64,000 nt of DNA from Maricaulis sp. (GTDB lineage: Bacteria > Pseudomonadota > Alphaproteobacteria > Caulobacterales > Maricaulaceae), in the NCBI RefSeq assembly GCF_017643475.1, contig NZ_JAEPNI010000002.1, positions 496,001 through 560,000 on the forward strand. The letters run 5' to 3'. The notes beneath the pieces are model-generated. The model was given only the letters and a program-made list of their open reading frames with translations. It was not told the origin of the DNA and made no database searches. How positions within the stretch are numbered: the first letter of the stretch is position 1; each line of letters starts with the position of its first letter. The position numbers and the translations under genes were made by a program. Positions 8,453 through 16,483 of the stretch are shown in pieces.

Positions 8453-8758
8453 ATGGCGTCTGACCACGTACGCGGCGAAATGGACATCACCGAGCACAAG
8501 TCCACCTTTGACGGCTTCATGACGATGACGGTCTGGTCCTGTCTTCTGACCATCGTCATCCTGCTCTTCTTCATCCTGGTTTTTGCCATCGGCATGAACT
8601 GGATGGGTGCATTGATCGCAACGGGTGTTGTCGGCGTCGTTCTCGGCCTGGCCCTGTCGATGAAGACCTCCTGGTATGTCACGGTTGCAGGCCTGTTCGT
8701 GTCCGGCCTGATCGGCGGCGGCATCGTCAGCCTCTTCGGTGCCTTCCTTGCTGGCTAA
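8453..8758 (+). CDS. COX4_pro_2-domain membrane protein (aa3 oxidase subunit IV-like)
   Basis: A 101-aa protein. The N-terminus (GEMDITEHKSTFDGFMTMT) matches the small alphaproteobacterial cytochrome aa3 subunit IV domain with its single helix. Two further hydrophobic helices (about residues 47-68 and 73-95) extend it beyond the roughly 50 residues of the classic subunit. A good Shine-Dalgarno (GGGGAATTC) precedes ATG 8453. It lies 128 nt upstream of pntAA on the same strand, not with oxidase genes, so a link to the transhydrogenase is possible. Confidence 0.8.
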   Translation: MASDHVRGEMDITEHKSTFDGFMTMTVWSCLLTIVILLFFILVFAIGMNWMGALIATGVVGVVLGLALSMKTSWYVTVAGLFVSGLIGGGIVSLFGAFLAG

Positions 8759-8886
8759 CAGCGGAAAGTATTGAACTTTCAAACATCATGACCATCTGCG
8801 CCGGGAAGGAATCTTCCTGGCGGGTCTTCCCCTGACGCACGAAATCGCGCAATCTGCCCGCCATACGAGCCAAACGGCGGGACGAC

Positions 8887-10014
8887 ATGCGAATAGCCAT
8901 TCTTAAAGAACGGGATGCGGGCGAAACCCGCGTCGCGGCCACCCCCGAAACCATCAAGAAATTCGTAAAGGCAGGCCATGTGCTTGCGGTCGAGAAAGGC
9001 GCCGGTATCGACGCCTCGATCCAGGACGAGGATTTCACCGAGGCCGGTGCCGAGATCGGCACGCTGGCCGCGACCCTGAAGGGCGCGGATGCGGTCTTCG
9101 CCGTGCGCAAGCCGGACGAGGCCACGCTCAAGAAAATCACCAGGGGCACGCTGCTGGTCTCGCATCTCGATCCGAGTGCAGAAGTGGCCGATGCCATGGC
9201 CGCTTCCGGTCTCGACGCCCTGTCGATGGAATTCGTGCCGCGCATCACCCGGGCCCAGGCCATGGATGCGCTGTCCTCCCAGTCCAACCTCGCCGGCTAT
9301 CGCGCCGTCATCGAGGCCAGCCAGCTTTATGGCCGTGCCTTTCCGATGATGATGACCGCTGCGGGCACCGTGGCCCCGGCCAAGGCCTTTGTCATGGGCG
9401 TCGGCGTTGCCGGCCTGCAGGCGATCGCCACGGCGCGCCGCCTGGGCGCTGTCGTCACGGCTACAGATGTACGTCCGGCCGTGAAGGAACAGGTCGCCTC
9501 GCTCGGCGCAAAATTCATCGCTGTCGAGGACGAGGAATTCAAACAGGCCGAGACGGCGGGCGGTTACGCCAAGCAGATGTCAGCGGAATACCAGGCCAAA
9601 CAGGCCGAGCTGGTCGCCAGCCATATCGCCAAACAGGATGTGGTGGTCACCACCGCCCTCATCCCGGGCCGGCCGGCACCGAAACTGATCACCAAGGCCA
9701 TGGTGGAGAGCATGAAACCCGGCTCGGTCATCGTCGACCTGGCGGCCCCGACGGGCGGCAATTGCGAGCTGACCAAGGCCGACGAGGTCGTCGATCATAA
9801 CGGCGTGAAAATCGCCGGTTACAACAATCTTCCCGGCCGTCTCGCCGCCGACGCCTCGGCGCTCTACGCGAAAAACCTGGCCAACCTCCTGCCCCTGCTG
9901 GTGGACGAGGACGGCAATCGCGCCCCGCACTGGGATGACGAGATCATCCAGGGCATGGCGCTGAGCCGTGATGGCGCAGTTGTGCACCCGAATTTTGCGA
10001 AGGCCGATGCCTGA
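8887..10014 (+). CDS. pntAA: NAD(P) transhydrogenase subunit alpha 1 (domain I)
   Basis: This 375-aa peripheral subunit binds NAD(H) in proton-translocating transhydrogenase, which makes NADPH at the cost of proton motive force. It begins MRIAILKERDAGETRVAATP, as in the AlaDH/PNT N-terminal domain. The Rossmann loop GVGVAGLQAIATARRLGA is at about residue 170, and the mobile-loop region and TALIPGRPAPKLIT follow. It lacks the membrane part, so the enzyme has the split alpha1/alpha2/beta form. Its stop overlaps the next ATG (TGATG). Confidence 0.95.
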   Translation: MRIAILKERDAGETRVAATPETIKKFVKAGHVLAVEKGAGIDASIQDEDFTEAGAEIGTLAATLKGADAVFAVRKPDEATLKKITRGTLLVSHLDPSAEVADAMAASGLDALSMEFVPRITRAQAMDALSSQSNLAGYRAVIEASQLYGRAFPMMMTAAGTVAPAKAFVMGVGVAGLQAIATARRLGAVVTATDVRPAVKEQVASLGAKFIAVEDEEFKQAETAGGYAKQMSAEYQAKQAELVASHIAKQDVVVTTALIPGRPAPKLITKAMVESMKPGSVIVDLAAPTGGNCELTKADEVVDHNGVKIAGYNNLPGRLAADASALYAKNLANLLPLLVDEDGNRAPHWDDEIIQGMALSRDGAVVHPNFAKADA

Positions 10015-10250
10015 TGCGACTGGCGCTGGCGATCATACTCACTCTTCTGGCAGGCTATCTCGTCGCTAACTACGCCGGGCCGATCGCCAATGCTTTGGGC
10101 CTGTTCGGTGAGAGACCGCTCTATATCCCTGTGCCTGCAATTATCGTGAATCTCGCTCTGCCAGGGCTATATGCTCTATTGCTACTGGCGTCCGGTGCTG
10201 TGCTGTTACGAGACCACCTGCTTGCCGGGAGGTCGACCCATGCGCACTAG
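10014..10250 (+). CDS. Small membrane protein in the pnt operon, 78 aa
   Basis: ATG 10014 overlaps the pntAA stop by one base. Two hydrophobic helices (about residues 3-27 and 41-66) flank a short GLFGERPLYIP loop; the tail is basic and histidine-rich. No family recognised. It is the first of three small membrane genes between pntAA and the alpha2 gene, all overlapping and therefore coupled. Confidence 0.7.
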   Translation: MRLALAIILTLLAGYLVANYAGPIANALGLFGERPLYIPVPAIIVNLALPGLYALLLLASGAVLLRDHLLAGRSTHAH

Positions 10251-10470
10251 CCTGGCCTTCATCAACTGCGCGATCGGCGCTGCGATATTGATCTGGATCG
10301 CCTTTCACTTCGCCTATCTGGACGGCTGGTTCGGCGGTAGTGAGATGTACCGCCCGATTGGTCCTGATTTCGGCGAGAACACGGCCGGCCTGCTCGCCCT
10401 GAGCGCCTTCCACCTGCTCACAGGCGCCTACCTCCTGCGAGGCGGGCACCTCGAACCGGAGGAAGCGTGA
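10240..10470 (+). CDS. Small membrane protein in the pnt operon, 76 aa
   Basis: ATG 10240 is chosen over an earlier in-frame ATG because GGGAGGT lies just upstream. It overlaps the preceding gene by 11 nt. Helices cover about residues 5-27 and 48-66, with a loop containing DGWFGGSEMYRPIGPDFGEN between them. No family recognised. Confidence 0.7.
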   Translation: MRTSLAFINCAIGAAILIWIAFHFAYLDGWFGGSEMYRPIGPDFGENTAGLLALSAFHLLTGAYLLRGGHLEPEEA

Positions 10471-10724
10471 TGCGAACGCTCTCCCGCCCGCTTCTGGCCT
10501 CTACCGGGTTTGTTCTGGTCCTTGCCGGCGTTTTACTGGTGACGTCCGGCGTTGTCACGGACGTGTTCGGACGTACTGAGCCCCCAGACAATTTCGGACG
10601 CATCGGTTGGCGACCTGCGTCCAGCTATCTGCTGACCTATTTGTTTGGACCAGTTCTGGTCCTTCTCGGCGGCTGCTTTGCAAGCGCCTATGTGAGAATC
10701 GGAGATCAAAATGGAAGCCGTTGA
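10470..10724 (+). CDS. Small membrane protein in the pnt operon, 84 aa
   Basis: ATG 10470 overlaps the preceding stop by one base (a GTG one codon earlier is possible). Two helices (about residues 9-31 and 52-75) are separated by a loop with [17 protein letters not shown], similar in layout to the previous gene. It overlaps the alpha2 gene by 14 nt. No family recognised. Confidence 0.7.
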   Translation: MRTLSRPLLASTGFVLVLAGVLLVTSGVVTDVFGRTEPPDNFGRIGWRPASSYLLTYLFGPVLVLLGGCFASAYVRIGDQNGSR

Positions 10725-11037
10725 TCCAACCATCTATCGCCTGGCGATTTTCGTGCTGGCGGTGTTTGTCGGTTACTACGTGGTCTGGTCGGTAACGCCG
10801 GCCCTGCACACGCCACTGATGGCTGTCACAAACGCCATTTCATCGGTGATCATCGTGGGTGCCCTGCTCGCGGCGACCGCCGGTGTCGGCGCTCCTCCGC
10901 CAGTGGATGGTGAAGGCGGGGAAGGCTTCTCGCGCATTGTCGGTACAATCGCCATCATCCTGGCCAGTGTGAACATATTCGGCGGCTTCCTTGTCACCCA
11001 GCGCATGCTGGCGATGTACAAGAAGAAGGAGCGCTAG
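10711..11037 (+). CDS. pntAB: NAD(P) transhydrogenase subunit alpha 2 (membrane part)
   Basis: A 108-aa protein giving the first three to four helices of domain II. The conserved block [20 protein letters not shown] and the helix [19 protein letters not shown] are diagnostic. It sits 3 nt before pntB. With pntAA and pntB it makes a complete three-polypeptide enzyme in the inner membrane. Confidence 0.95.
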   Translation: MEAVDPTIYRLAIFVLAVFVGYYVVWSVTPALHTPLMAVTNAISSVIIVGALLAATAGVGAPPPVDGEGGEGFSRIVGTIAIILASVNIFGGFLVTQRMLAMYKKKER

Positions 11038-11040
11038 ATC

Positions 11041-12444
11041 ATGTCAGCCAATCTTGCCGCCCTTCTCTACCTCGCCTCCGGCATCCTGTTCATTCTCGCC
11101 CTGCGCGGTCTGTCCAGCCCGGAAACGGCTCGCCAAGGCAATCTGTTTGGCATGGTCGGCATGGCAATCGCCATCGTGACGACCCTCTTCGCCGTCAATC
11201 TGGACGGTGCGGGTATCGCACTGATTGTGGGCGGGGTTGCGATTGGCGGCGGTATCGGCGCGATCATCGCGCGCCGTATCCCGATGACGGCCATGCCGCA
11301 GCTCGTCGCCGCGTTCCACTCCCTGGTCGGCATGGCCGCCGTACTGGTGGCGGCTGCCGCGCTCTACGCGCCAGAAGCCTTTGGCATTGCCAATGCCGTC
11401 GGCGACCTGAAAGGCCTCTCCCTGTTCGAGCTCTCGCTGGGTACGGCCATCGGCGCGATCACCTTCTCGGGTTCGGTCATCGCCTTTGCCAAGCTGAACG
11501 GAAACATGTCCGGCGCACCGATCCTGCTGCCGGCCCGGCACATGATCAATATCGCCATCGGTGCCTTTATCGCGGTGATGATCGCCTTCCTGATGGCCTC
11601 CGGCGGTGACGCCAAGACGGCGTTCTGGCTGATCACCATTGCGGCCTTCATCCTGGGTGTAACGCTGATCATCCCGATTGGCGGCGCGGACATGCCGGTC
11701 GTGGTCTCGATGCTGAACTCCTATTCCGGCTGGGCTGCTGCGGCGCTGGGCTTCACCCTGGAGAACACGGCCCTACTGGTCACCGGCGCCCTGGTGGGCT
11801 CTTCCGGTGCAATCCTCTCCTACATCATGTGCAAGGGCATGAACCGCAGCTTCATCTCGGTCATCCTGGGCGGATTTGGTGAGGATGGCGCTGCATCTGC
11901 GTCTGCCGGCCCGCAAGGCAATGCCAAACAGGGCTCGGCGGAAGACGCCGCCTTCGTGATGAAAAACGCCGGCAAGGTCATCATCGTCCCGGGTTACGGG
12001 ATGGCCGTCGCCCAGGCCCAGCACGCGCTGAAGGAAATGGGTGATCTGCTGAAGGCCGAAGGCGTCGATGTCGCCTATGCCATCCACCCGGTCGCCGGCC
12101 GCATGCCCGGCCACATGAATGTCCTGCTGGCCGAAGCCAATGTGCCCTATGACGAGGTCTTCGAGCTGGAGGATATCAATTCCGATTTCTCCAATGCGGA
12201 CGTGGCCTTCGTGATCGGTGCCAACGATGTCACCAACCCGGCCGCCGAGGATGATCCGGGATCGCCGATCTATGGCATGCCGGTCCTGCAGGTCTGGAAA
12301 GCCGGAACGGTCTTCTTCGTCAAGCGCTCGCTCGGTTCCGGTTATGCCGGCGTCGAAAATCCGCTCTTCTTCCGCGACAACACCATGATGTTGCTGGGCG
12401 ATGCCAAGAAGATGACGGAAGAGATCAACAAGGCGATGGGATAG
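11041..12444 (+). CDS. pntB: NAD(P) transhydrogenase subunit beta
   Basis: A 467-aa protein. About nine helices (residues 5-265) complete the proton channel. The C-terminal NADP(H)-binding domain III (about residues 290-467) shows PGYGMAVAQAQHAL, HPVAGRMPGHMNVLLAEA, GANDVTNPAA and KRSLGSGYAGVENPLF. It is the last gene of the pnt operon; a dispersed hairpin repeat follows 29 nt after the stop. Confidence 0.96.
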   Translation: MSANLAALLYLASGILFILALRGLSSPETARQGNLFGMVGMAIAIVTTLFAVNLDGAGIALIVGGVAIGGGIGAIIARRIPMTAMPQLVAAFHSLVGMAAVLVAAAALYAPEAFGIANAVGDLKGLSLFELSLGTAIGAITFSGSVIAFAKLNGNMSGAPILLPARHMINIAIGAFIAVMIAFLMASGGDAKTAFWLITIAAFILGVTLIIPIGGADMPVVVSMLNSYSGWAAAALGFTLENTALLVTGALVGSSGAILSYIMCKGMNRSFISVILGGFGEDGAASASAGPQGNAKQGSAEDAAFVMKNAGKVIIVPGYGMAVAQAQHALKEMGDLLKAEGVDVAYAIHPVAGRMPGHMNVLLAEANVPYDEVFELEDINSDFSNADVAFVIGANDVTNPAAEDDPGSPIYGMPVLQVWKAGTVFFVKRSLGSGYAGVENPLFFRDNTMMLLGDAKKMTEEINKAMG

Positions 12445-12472
12445 GCTATCCACCTCACCGCGAAATTGGTCC

Positions 12473-12532
12473 CGCCGAAGCCTCGCCTTCGCCTCTGGCT
12501 TCGGCGAGCCCACTTCCCCATGAATGGGGAAG
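12473..12532. repeat. Partial copy of the composite hairpin repeat (family A)
   Basis: A segment CCGAAGCC...GGCTTCGG is followed by the hairpin CTTCCCCAT-GA-ATGGGGAAG (12513-12532). Closely related sequence occurs at 20451, 22479, 22866 and 58823. This copy keeps one end only. It may serve as the pnt terminator. Confidence 0.7.
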
Positions 12533-12574
12533 ATTGCCAGCTCCGGTTCATCTTGGCTGGTCTAGCCTGACCTG

Positions 12575-12856
12575 ATGTTATTCGAACTCGCCCTGGCAGA
12601 CGCCGTCACCGATGACTGCACTTTCAATTCCATCCCTCTCTATGGCGAGGTGGAGGTCGTTGAAAGTTTTGCCGATATCCGTGTGCAGGTCGTTACCAGC
12701 TTCCCGGACCTGAAGGTCAAACAGGTCACCAGCTTTCCCGATGATTGCGGCAAGTGGGAGTTTGTCGAAAGCTTTCCCGACTTCACCATCGAATTTGTCG
12801 ACAGCTTCCCGGACATCAAGATCGAATATGTCTTAAGCTTCCCGGGCCTACCCTGA
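12575..12856 (+). CDS. Septoil-knot-type repeat protein, 93 aa
   Basis: A small exported-looking protein made mostly of a motif of about 11 residues ending in SF-[AP]-[DG], present six times (ESFAD, TSFPD, TSFPD, ESFPD, DSFPD, LSFPG) with alternating charged/aliphatic strands between (e.g. IRVQVV, LKVKQV, FTIEFV, IKIEYV). This pattern fits the proteins annotated as '7(1) septoil knot domain'. Two Cys (near residues 15 and 58) may pair. The biological role is unknown. The family assignment is from memory of the repeat pattern. Confidence 0.65.
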   Translation: MLFELALADAVTDDCTFNSIPLYGEVEVVESFADIRVQVVTSFPDLKVKQVTSFPDDCGKWEFVESFPDFTIEFVDSFPDIKIEYVLSFPGLP

Positions 12857-12897
12857 GGCGCATTGACAGCCCCGCTGGTGCAGCGCAAAACCGCGCC

Positions 12898-13452
12898 ATG
12901 CACACAACTATACGCACAGTTGCAGACGTTCGGGAGATTCTGGACCGCGCTGATGTGTTTGGACGGCTGACGGATTTCGACCCGCGCTGGGTCGGTTCCA
13001 TTCCCCTGGATATTCACGGCCCCGAAGCCGACGCGGATATCTGCTGTTCGGCGGGCGATGATCTCGACGGTTTTGCCGCTCACCTCGAGGCCTGTTTTGG
13101 TAACCAGCCCGGTTTCAGGGTCCATCCCAATACCCACGCCGACGAAGCCTCCATCATCGCCTATTTCAGTCTCGATGGTCTGCCGGTTGAGGTCTATGGG
13201 CGCAAACGGCCCGTGGAAACCCATGAGAGCTACATCCACTGGCTGGCCGAACATCGTCTGCTGGGCCTGGCCGAAGACCGCCTGCGCCTGGATGTGCGTG
13301 AGGCAAAGGCAACGGGCCTGAAAACGGAACCGGCATTTGGCAAATGCCTGCAGCTGGGCAGTGATCCCTATATCGAGCTCTTGAAGCTCGCCTCACCCGG
13401 CGATGAAGCCCTGGGCCAGATCATTCGTGCTGCCGGATACCAGACGCGCTAG
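12898..13452 (+). CDS. DUF4269 family protein (nucleotidyltransferase-like fold)
   Basis: A 184-aa cytosolic protein. GSIPLDIHGPEADADICC near residue 35 and the LPVEVYGRKRPVETHESYIH block are typical of DUF4269, which resembles minimal nucleotidyltransferases with a DxD-like strand (here DAD). ATG 12898 is chosen because the frame further upstream runs through the preceding gene. Tail to tail with the quinone-reductase-like gene (4-nt overlap). Activity untested in the family as far as I know. Confidence 0.75.
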   Translation: MHTTIRTVADVREILDRADVFGRLTDFDPRWVGSIPLDIHGPEADADICCSAGDDLDGFAAHLEACFGNQPGFRVHPNTHADEASIIAYFSLDGLPVEVYGRKRPVETHESYIHWLAEHRLLGLAEDRLRLDVREAKATGLKTEPAFGKCLQLGSDPYIELLKLASPGDEALGQIIRAAGYQTR

Positions 13453-14039
13453 CGTGCCTTTGCGCCAAGCCGTGCAACCGTTTTCAGCCAGCCTTCGATT
13501 TGCCTGGGTTTGGGATGACTCGCTCCTGCAAAGCGCGTGATCCGCGCGGGCTTGAAGCCAACGAAGTTTAGGATCTGCCCCTTGATCTGCCAGGCCAGCG
13601 CATCCTTGTAGAAAAGCCTGAACACCCAGCCCGGGGTGTCCGATGTCAGGAAGACCCGGGCGGTCCGACCATCCAGCATGGGCAAGGGCATCGTACCCGG
13701 CTTCACACGCGTGTCGAACACGCGTCCAGGCAGAAACGAGCGGTCGATCAGCCCTTTCAGCTTCGCCGGCAGTCCGCCCCACCACATCGGCGCGGCGAAA
13801 ACAAAATGCTCACTCCATTCCAGCGCCTCGAGGAAGTCTTCAAGCTCGGGTTCAAGCGGTTTCTGGTTCTTGTAACCGCCAAAGCCATAGTCCATGTCGA
13901 AATCCATATCGTAGATGTTCAACACCCGAACCTCATGCCCCTCACCGCGCGCGGCCTGTGCATAGGTCTCGATGATCTGTTTGGAGATCGAGCTTTCCGC
14001 CGGATGTCCGTTGAGCAGAGTGATGCGTTTCGATGTCAT
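13449..14039 (-). CDS. NAD(P)H-dependent flavodoxin-fold oxidoreductase (quinone reductase-like)
   Basis: A 196-aa flavodoxin-fold enzyme of the KefF/NQO group. ITLLNGHPAESSISKQI forms the FMN phosphate loop, FAAPMWWGGLPAKLKGLIDR lies over the isoalloxazine, and TSDTPGW is a later loop. ATG 14039 is preferred to 14069 because it places the first strand correctly and leaves the promoter/operator free. It is divergent from a TetR gene, with three palindromes between, so it is very likely repressed by that TetR and induced by quinones or electrophiles. Confidence 0.85.
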   Translation of the reverse strand: MTSKRITLLNGHPAESSISKQIIETYAQAARGEGHEVRVLNIYDMDFDMDYGFGGYKNQKPLEPELEDFLEALEWSEHFVFAAPMWWGGLPAKLKGLIDRSFLPGRVFDTRVKPGTMPLPMLDGRTARVFLTSDTPGWVFRLFYKDALAWQIKGQILNFVGFKPARITRFAGASHPKPRQIEGWLKTVARLGAKAR

Positions 14040-14055
14040 GATGCGTCCCTTTATT

Positions 14056-14122
14056 TTGACCATGGTCAATTTAATAGGCGAAATAATTGACCGCGGTCAA
14101 TAACAAATTTGACCGAAGTCAG
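14056..14122. promoter_or_regulatory. Triple TTGACC-GGTCAA operator in the divergent TetR/quinone reductase promoter
   Basis: TTGACCATGGTCAA (14056-14069) is a perfect 14-bp palindrome and ATTGACCGCGGTCAAT (14086-14101) a perfect 16-bp one. TTGACCGAAGTCAG (14109-14122) is a weaker third copy. Their centres are about 31 and 22 bp apart. They fill the space between the divergent genes and most likely bind the TetR repressor. Confidence 0.8.
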
Positions 14123-14142
14123 TTTTTGTGAGACGAACGGGT

Positions 14143-14724
14143 ATGGGAAGAGCACCTCAAAAGCGCACGCTGGAAACCCGCGCCAAACTGGTCGCGGCGG
14201 CACAAGCCATTGTTTCCGAAAGCAGTTACATCGAGCTACGCACCGAGGAAGTGGTCCAGCGCGCCGGCGTCGCCAAGGGTACGTTTTTTGCCCATTTCAA
14301 GGACAAGGATGCGCTGATGGACCAGCTCATCGGCGCCCGCATCAATGACTGTCTGGACCAAATCGAGGCGCGTCCGGCGCCCGGTACGATCGACGAACTG
14401 ATCAAGGAGCTGATGCCGCTGGTCAATCTGATGCGCTGCGAGCGATACGTGTTCGACGTCATCCTGCGCCTGTCCGGAGCGGCAGCGATCGAGGAGATCG
14501 GCCCCATCGCCCAGACGTTCGAGCGCCAGATCATCGTGATGGCGGGCTGGCTGGCCCAGGGCCCCTTCCGCACCGACATCTCACCCCAGCTGATGGCCGA
14601 GGGCGTGCAGGCCTTCTACATCCAGGCCATGGCCCTGAATTTCTGTGCGATCAACCAGGTGGTTCCCGTCGAGGAACGTCTCGGGGAGTATCTGCAGGCT
14701 TGGCTGATGCCGGCAGCCCAATAG
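14143..14724 (+). CDS. TetR family transcriptional regulator
   Basis: A 193-aa repressor. The N-terminal HTH is typical (TRAKLVAAAQAIVSES...TEEVVQRAGVAKGTFFAHFKDK, about residues 11-56), with a helical ligand-binding C-terminus. A GTG at 14128 in the same frame is a possible alternative start; ATG 14143 leaves the third operator outside the gene. It most likely represses itself and the divergent oxidoreductase. Confidence 0.88.
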   Translation: MGRAPQKRTLETRAKLVAAAQAIVSESSYIELRTEEVVQRAGVAKGTFFAHFKDKDALMDQLIGARINDCLDQIEARPAPGTIDELIKELMPLVNLMRCERYVFDVILRLSGAAAIEEIGPIAQTFERQIIVMAGWLAQGPFRTDISPQLMAEGVQAFYIQAMALNFCAINQVVPVEERLGEYLQAWLMPAAQ

Positions 14725-14725
14725 C

Positions 14726-15106
14726 CTAATCTAGTGGAAAAAAGATCCAACGGCCGCAGTTCGGGCAACTGAAATCATCAAAACCGCTCTCATGAGCTGC
14801 CCGATCAGTATGCCCCTGAATAAGCTCAGGCCATCGTTCTTGGATCGTCTCAGCGCGTGCAACATCCAACGGGTCTCTGAGGACAATCAGATCATACCTC
14901 CACTTGGTGATATCGACCACCCGATTGCCGTGTTCGACCTCGAACTCCGCTACCTCTCGGATGGCTCGACAGCGAAAGTCTGCCAGCGCGTCTTCAGCGC
15001 GGCGAGCGCGCTGTTCAGAATAGTCCTCTCCCTCTTCGACATTAAGCTCCGGCTCTTCACGCCGTTTCTTGCCAGATATCGCTCGCACTAACCAACCAAT
15101 CATCAA
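14726..15106 (-). CDS. Hypothetical protein with C-terminal CPNCG motif
   Basis: A 126-aa protein: a short hydrophobic N-terminus (MMIGWLVRAIS), a charged, probably coiled middle (EDYSEQRARRAEDALADF), and a C-terminal CPNCGRW knuckle that could be half of a zinc site. It is 6 nt downstream of the DksA-like gene on the same strand, so probably co-transcribed. No family recognised. Confidence 0.6.
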   Translation of the reverse strand: MMIGWLVRAISGKKRREEPELNVEEGEDYSEQRARRAEDALADFRCRAIREVAEFEVEHGNRVVDITKWRYDLIVLRDPLDVARAETIQERWPELIQGHTDRAAHESGFDDFSCPNCGRWIFFPLD

Positions 15107-15112
15107 ATTCCC

Positions 15113-15436
15113 CTAGGCACAGCCCGAACACCGCGGCGCGGCCGGGTCTATCTCCAACCGTTTCGCCTCGATCGCCTCACCGCATTCCACGCACCAGCCG
15201 TAATCCCCCTCCTCCAGCCGCTGGAGCGCCGCATCAATGCGGCGGATCTCCCGGGCGCGGCGGGCATCGGCCGCCTTGGCCATGGCCTGGACCTGCAGGG
15301 AATCCATGCGCGACAAGCGGCCGACCGATTGCTGGTCCAGCTCTACGGGTTTGCGATCATCATCCGCGCCCTCCGACAGCGCCACCAGCTCTGCCTTCAG
15401 CGCTGTCAGGGTCTCACGGATCCGGGCATCACTCAT
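15113..15436 (-). CDS. DksA/TraR-type C4 zinc-finger protein
   Basis: A 107-aa protein with an N-terminal coiled-coil region and the zinc finger CVECGEAI...CSGC (about residues 81-105). A short helical pair suggests action in the RNA-polymerase secondary channel, as for DksA/TraR, but the DxxDA tip of true DksA is not evident. Overlaps the DUF1028 gene by 4 nt, so the two are translationally coupled. Confidence 0.85.
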   Translation of the reverse strand: MSDARIRETLTALKAELVALSEGADDDRKPVELDQQSVGRLSRMDSLQVQAMAKAADARRAREIRRIDAALQRLEEGDYGWCVECGEAIEAKRLEIDPAAPRCSGCA

Positions 15437-16419
15437 TCAATCGTCGCGATCTCTTCACCGAGCTCGGCAGACAGCAGCTCGCTGTCAACAAGACGCGGAA
15501 TGATATCGCGCCATTGCGGCCAGGCGGCAAATGCGCGGCTGAACAGCGGGCGTGCACCATCCATATCACCGGCGGTCGCCAGGCCGAAAGCATGCCAGAA
15601 GGTGACTTCGTGATTGTCCGGCGCCAGCTCGCCCGCCTGCGCGTAGGCGCGACCGGCATGTTCCATATCGCCCTCGGCCATGGCGTCATCGCCTTCGGTC
15701 ATCAGGGCGTAGACACGGGAAATCGTCAGAAGGCGGCGCATCTCGGCCAGCGGGTCCGGCGCGTCTTCCACACGCAGATCCACGATACGACCGCCCCAGG
15801 CCGGCTGGCTGGCGTCCCCGGAGACGACCAGCATGGCGGCGGACTGCTTGCCGCGAATATCCCCGCCCTCGGCCTCGGCGGCTTCCAGCGCCACCATCAG
15901 GCGTTCGGCCAGATCACCCTCGGCGCCCAGATAGGCGTCATACATGGCCTGGCAGACCGTATCATTGAGCATCATGTTGGCCTGGACGCTGAAACCGTCA
16001 CCCTCGATGTGACAGGCGGCAGCGATGGCATTCTCGCCCGTATGCGCCGCAACATTGCCCTGGGCGTCGACCATGCCGACCTGGCGCACGGCGGTCGCGT
16101 CATCGGTCGCAAGCGCTGCATCCAGCGCTTCACGTGCACTCATCCCCGCCCGCATGGAGGCGAGACCGTTGGGACCATAATCGGGAAGGACAAAGGACTG
16201 TGTCGCCACAGCGCCGACACCCGGCTCGGCCCAGACCACAATCGATCCGACCGAGAACCAGTGCGACTGCACAGCCGCCCCCATCTGCCCTGTTTCCGCA
16301 TCACGCGCGACGATGGAATAGGTGTTGACCGGGCGCATGGGCACCGGCGTCTCGGCCAGGGCTGCGGATCCGACCGCCAGCAGGGCGCCGGCGCCGATCA
16401 GGCTCTTCGTGACAGACAT
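15433..16419 (-). CDS. Exported DUF1028 protein with C-terminal TPR-like part
   Basis: A 328-aa protein with signal peptide (MSVTKSLIGAGALLAVGSAALA). Residues about 32-225 carry the DUF1028 signatures (TYSIVARDAETGQMGAAVQS, the VGAVATQSF block, AACHIEGDGFSVQANMM); this fold is related to Ntn hydrolases. Residues about 240-320 look like TPR helices. ATG 16419 follows GGGGAGAG, better than 16434. Function unproven; hydrolase activity is suggested by the family fold. Confidence 0.82.
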   Translation of the reverse strand: MSVTKSLIGAGALLAVGSAALAETPVPMRPVNTYSIVARDAETGQMGAAVQSHWFSVGSIVVWAEPGVGAVATQSFVLPDYGPNGLASMRAGMSAREALDAALATDDATAVRQVGMVDAQGNVAAHTGENAIAAACHIEGDGFSVQANMMLNDTVCQAMYDAYLGAEGDLAERLMVALEAAEAEGGDIRGKQSAAMLVVSGDASQPAWGGRIVDLRVEDAPDPLAEMRRLLTISRVYALMTEGDDAMAEGDMEHAGRAYAQAGELAPDNHEVTFWHAFGLATAGDMDGARPLFSRAFAAWPQWRDIIPRLVDSELLSAELGEEIATIE

Positions 16420-16483
16420 GGTCTCTCCCCTCAAATCTGTGTTCGAGGGGAGTATAGACGGCTGGAACGGGCTGTCAGCTTGC

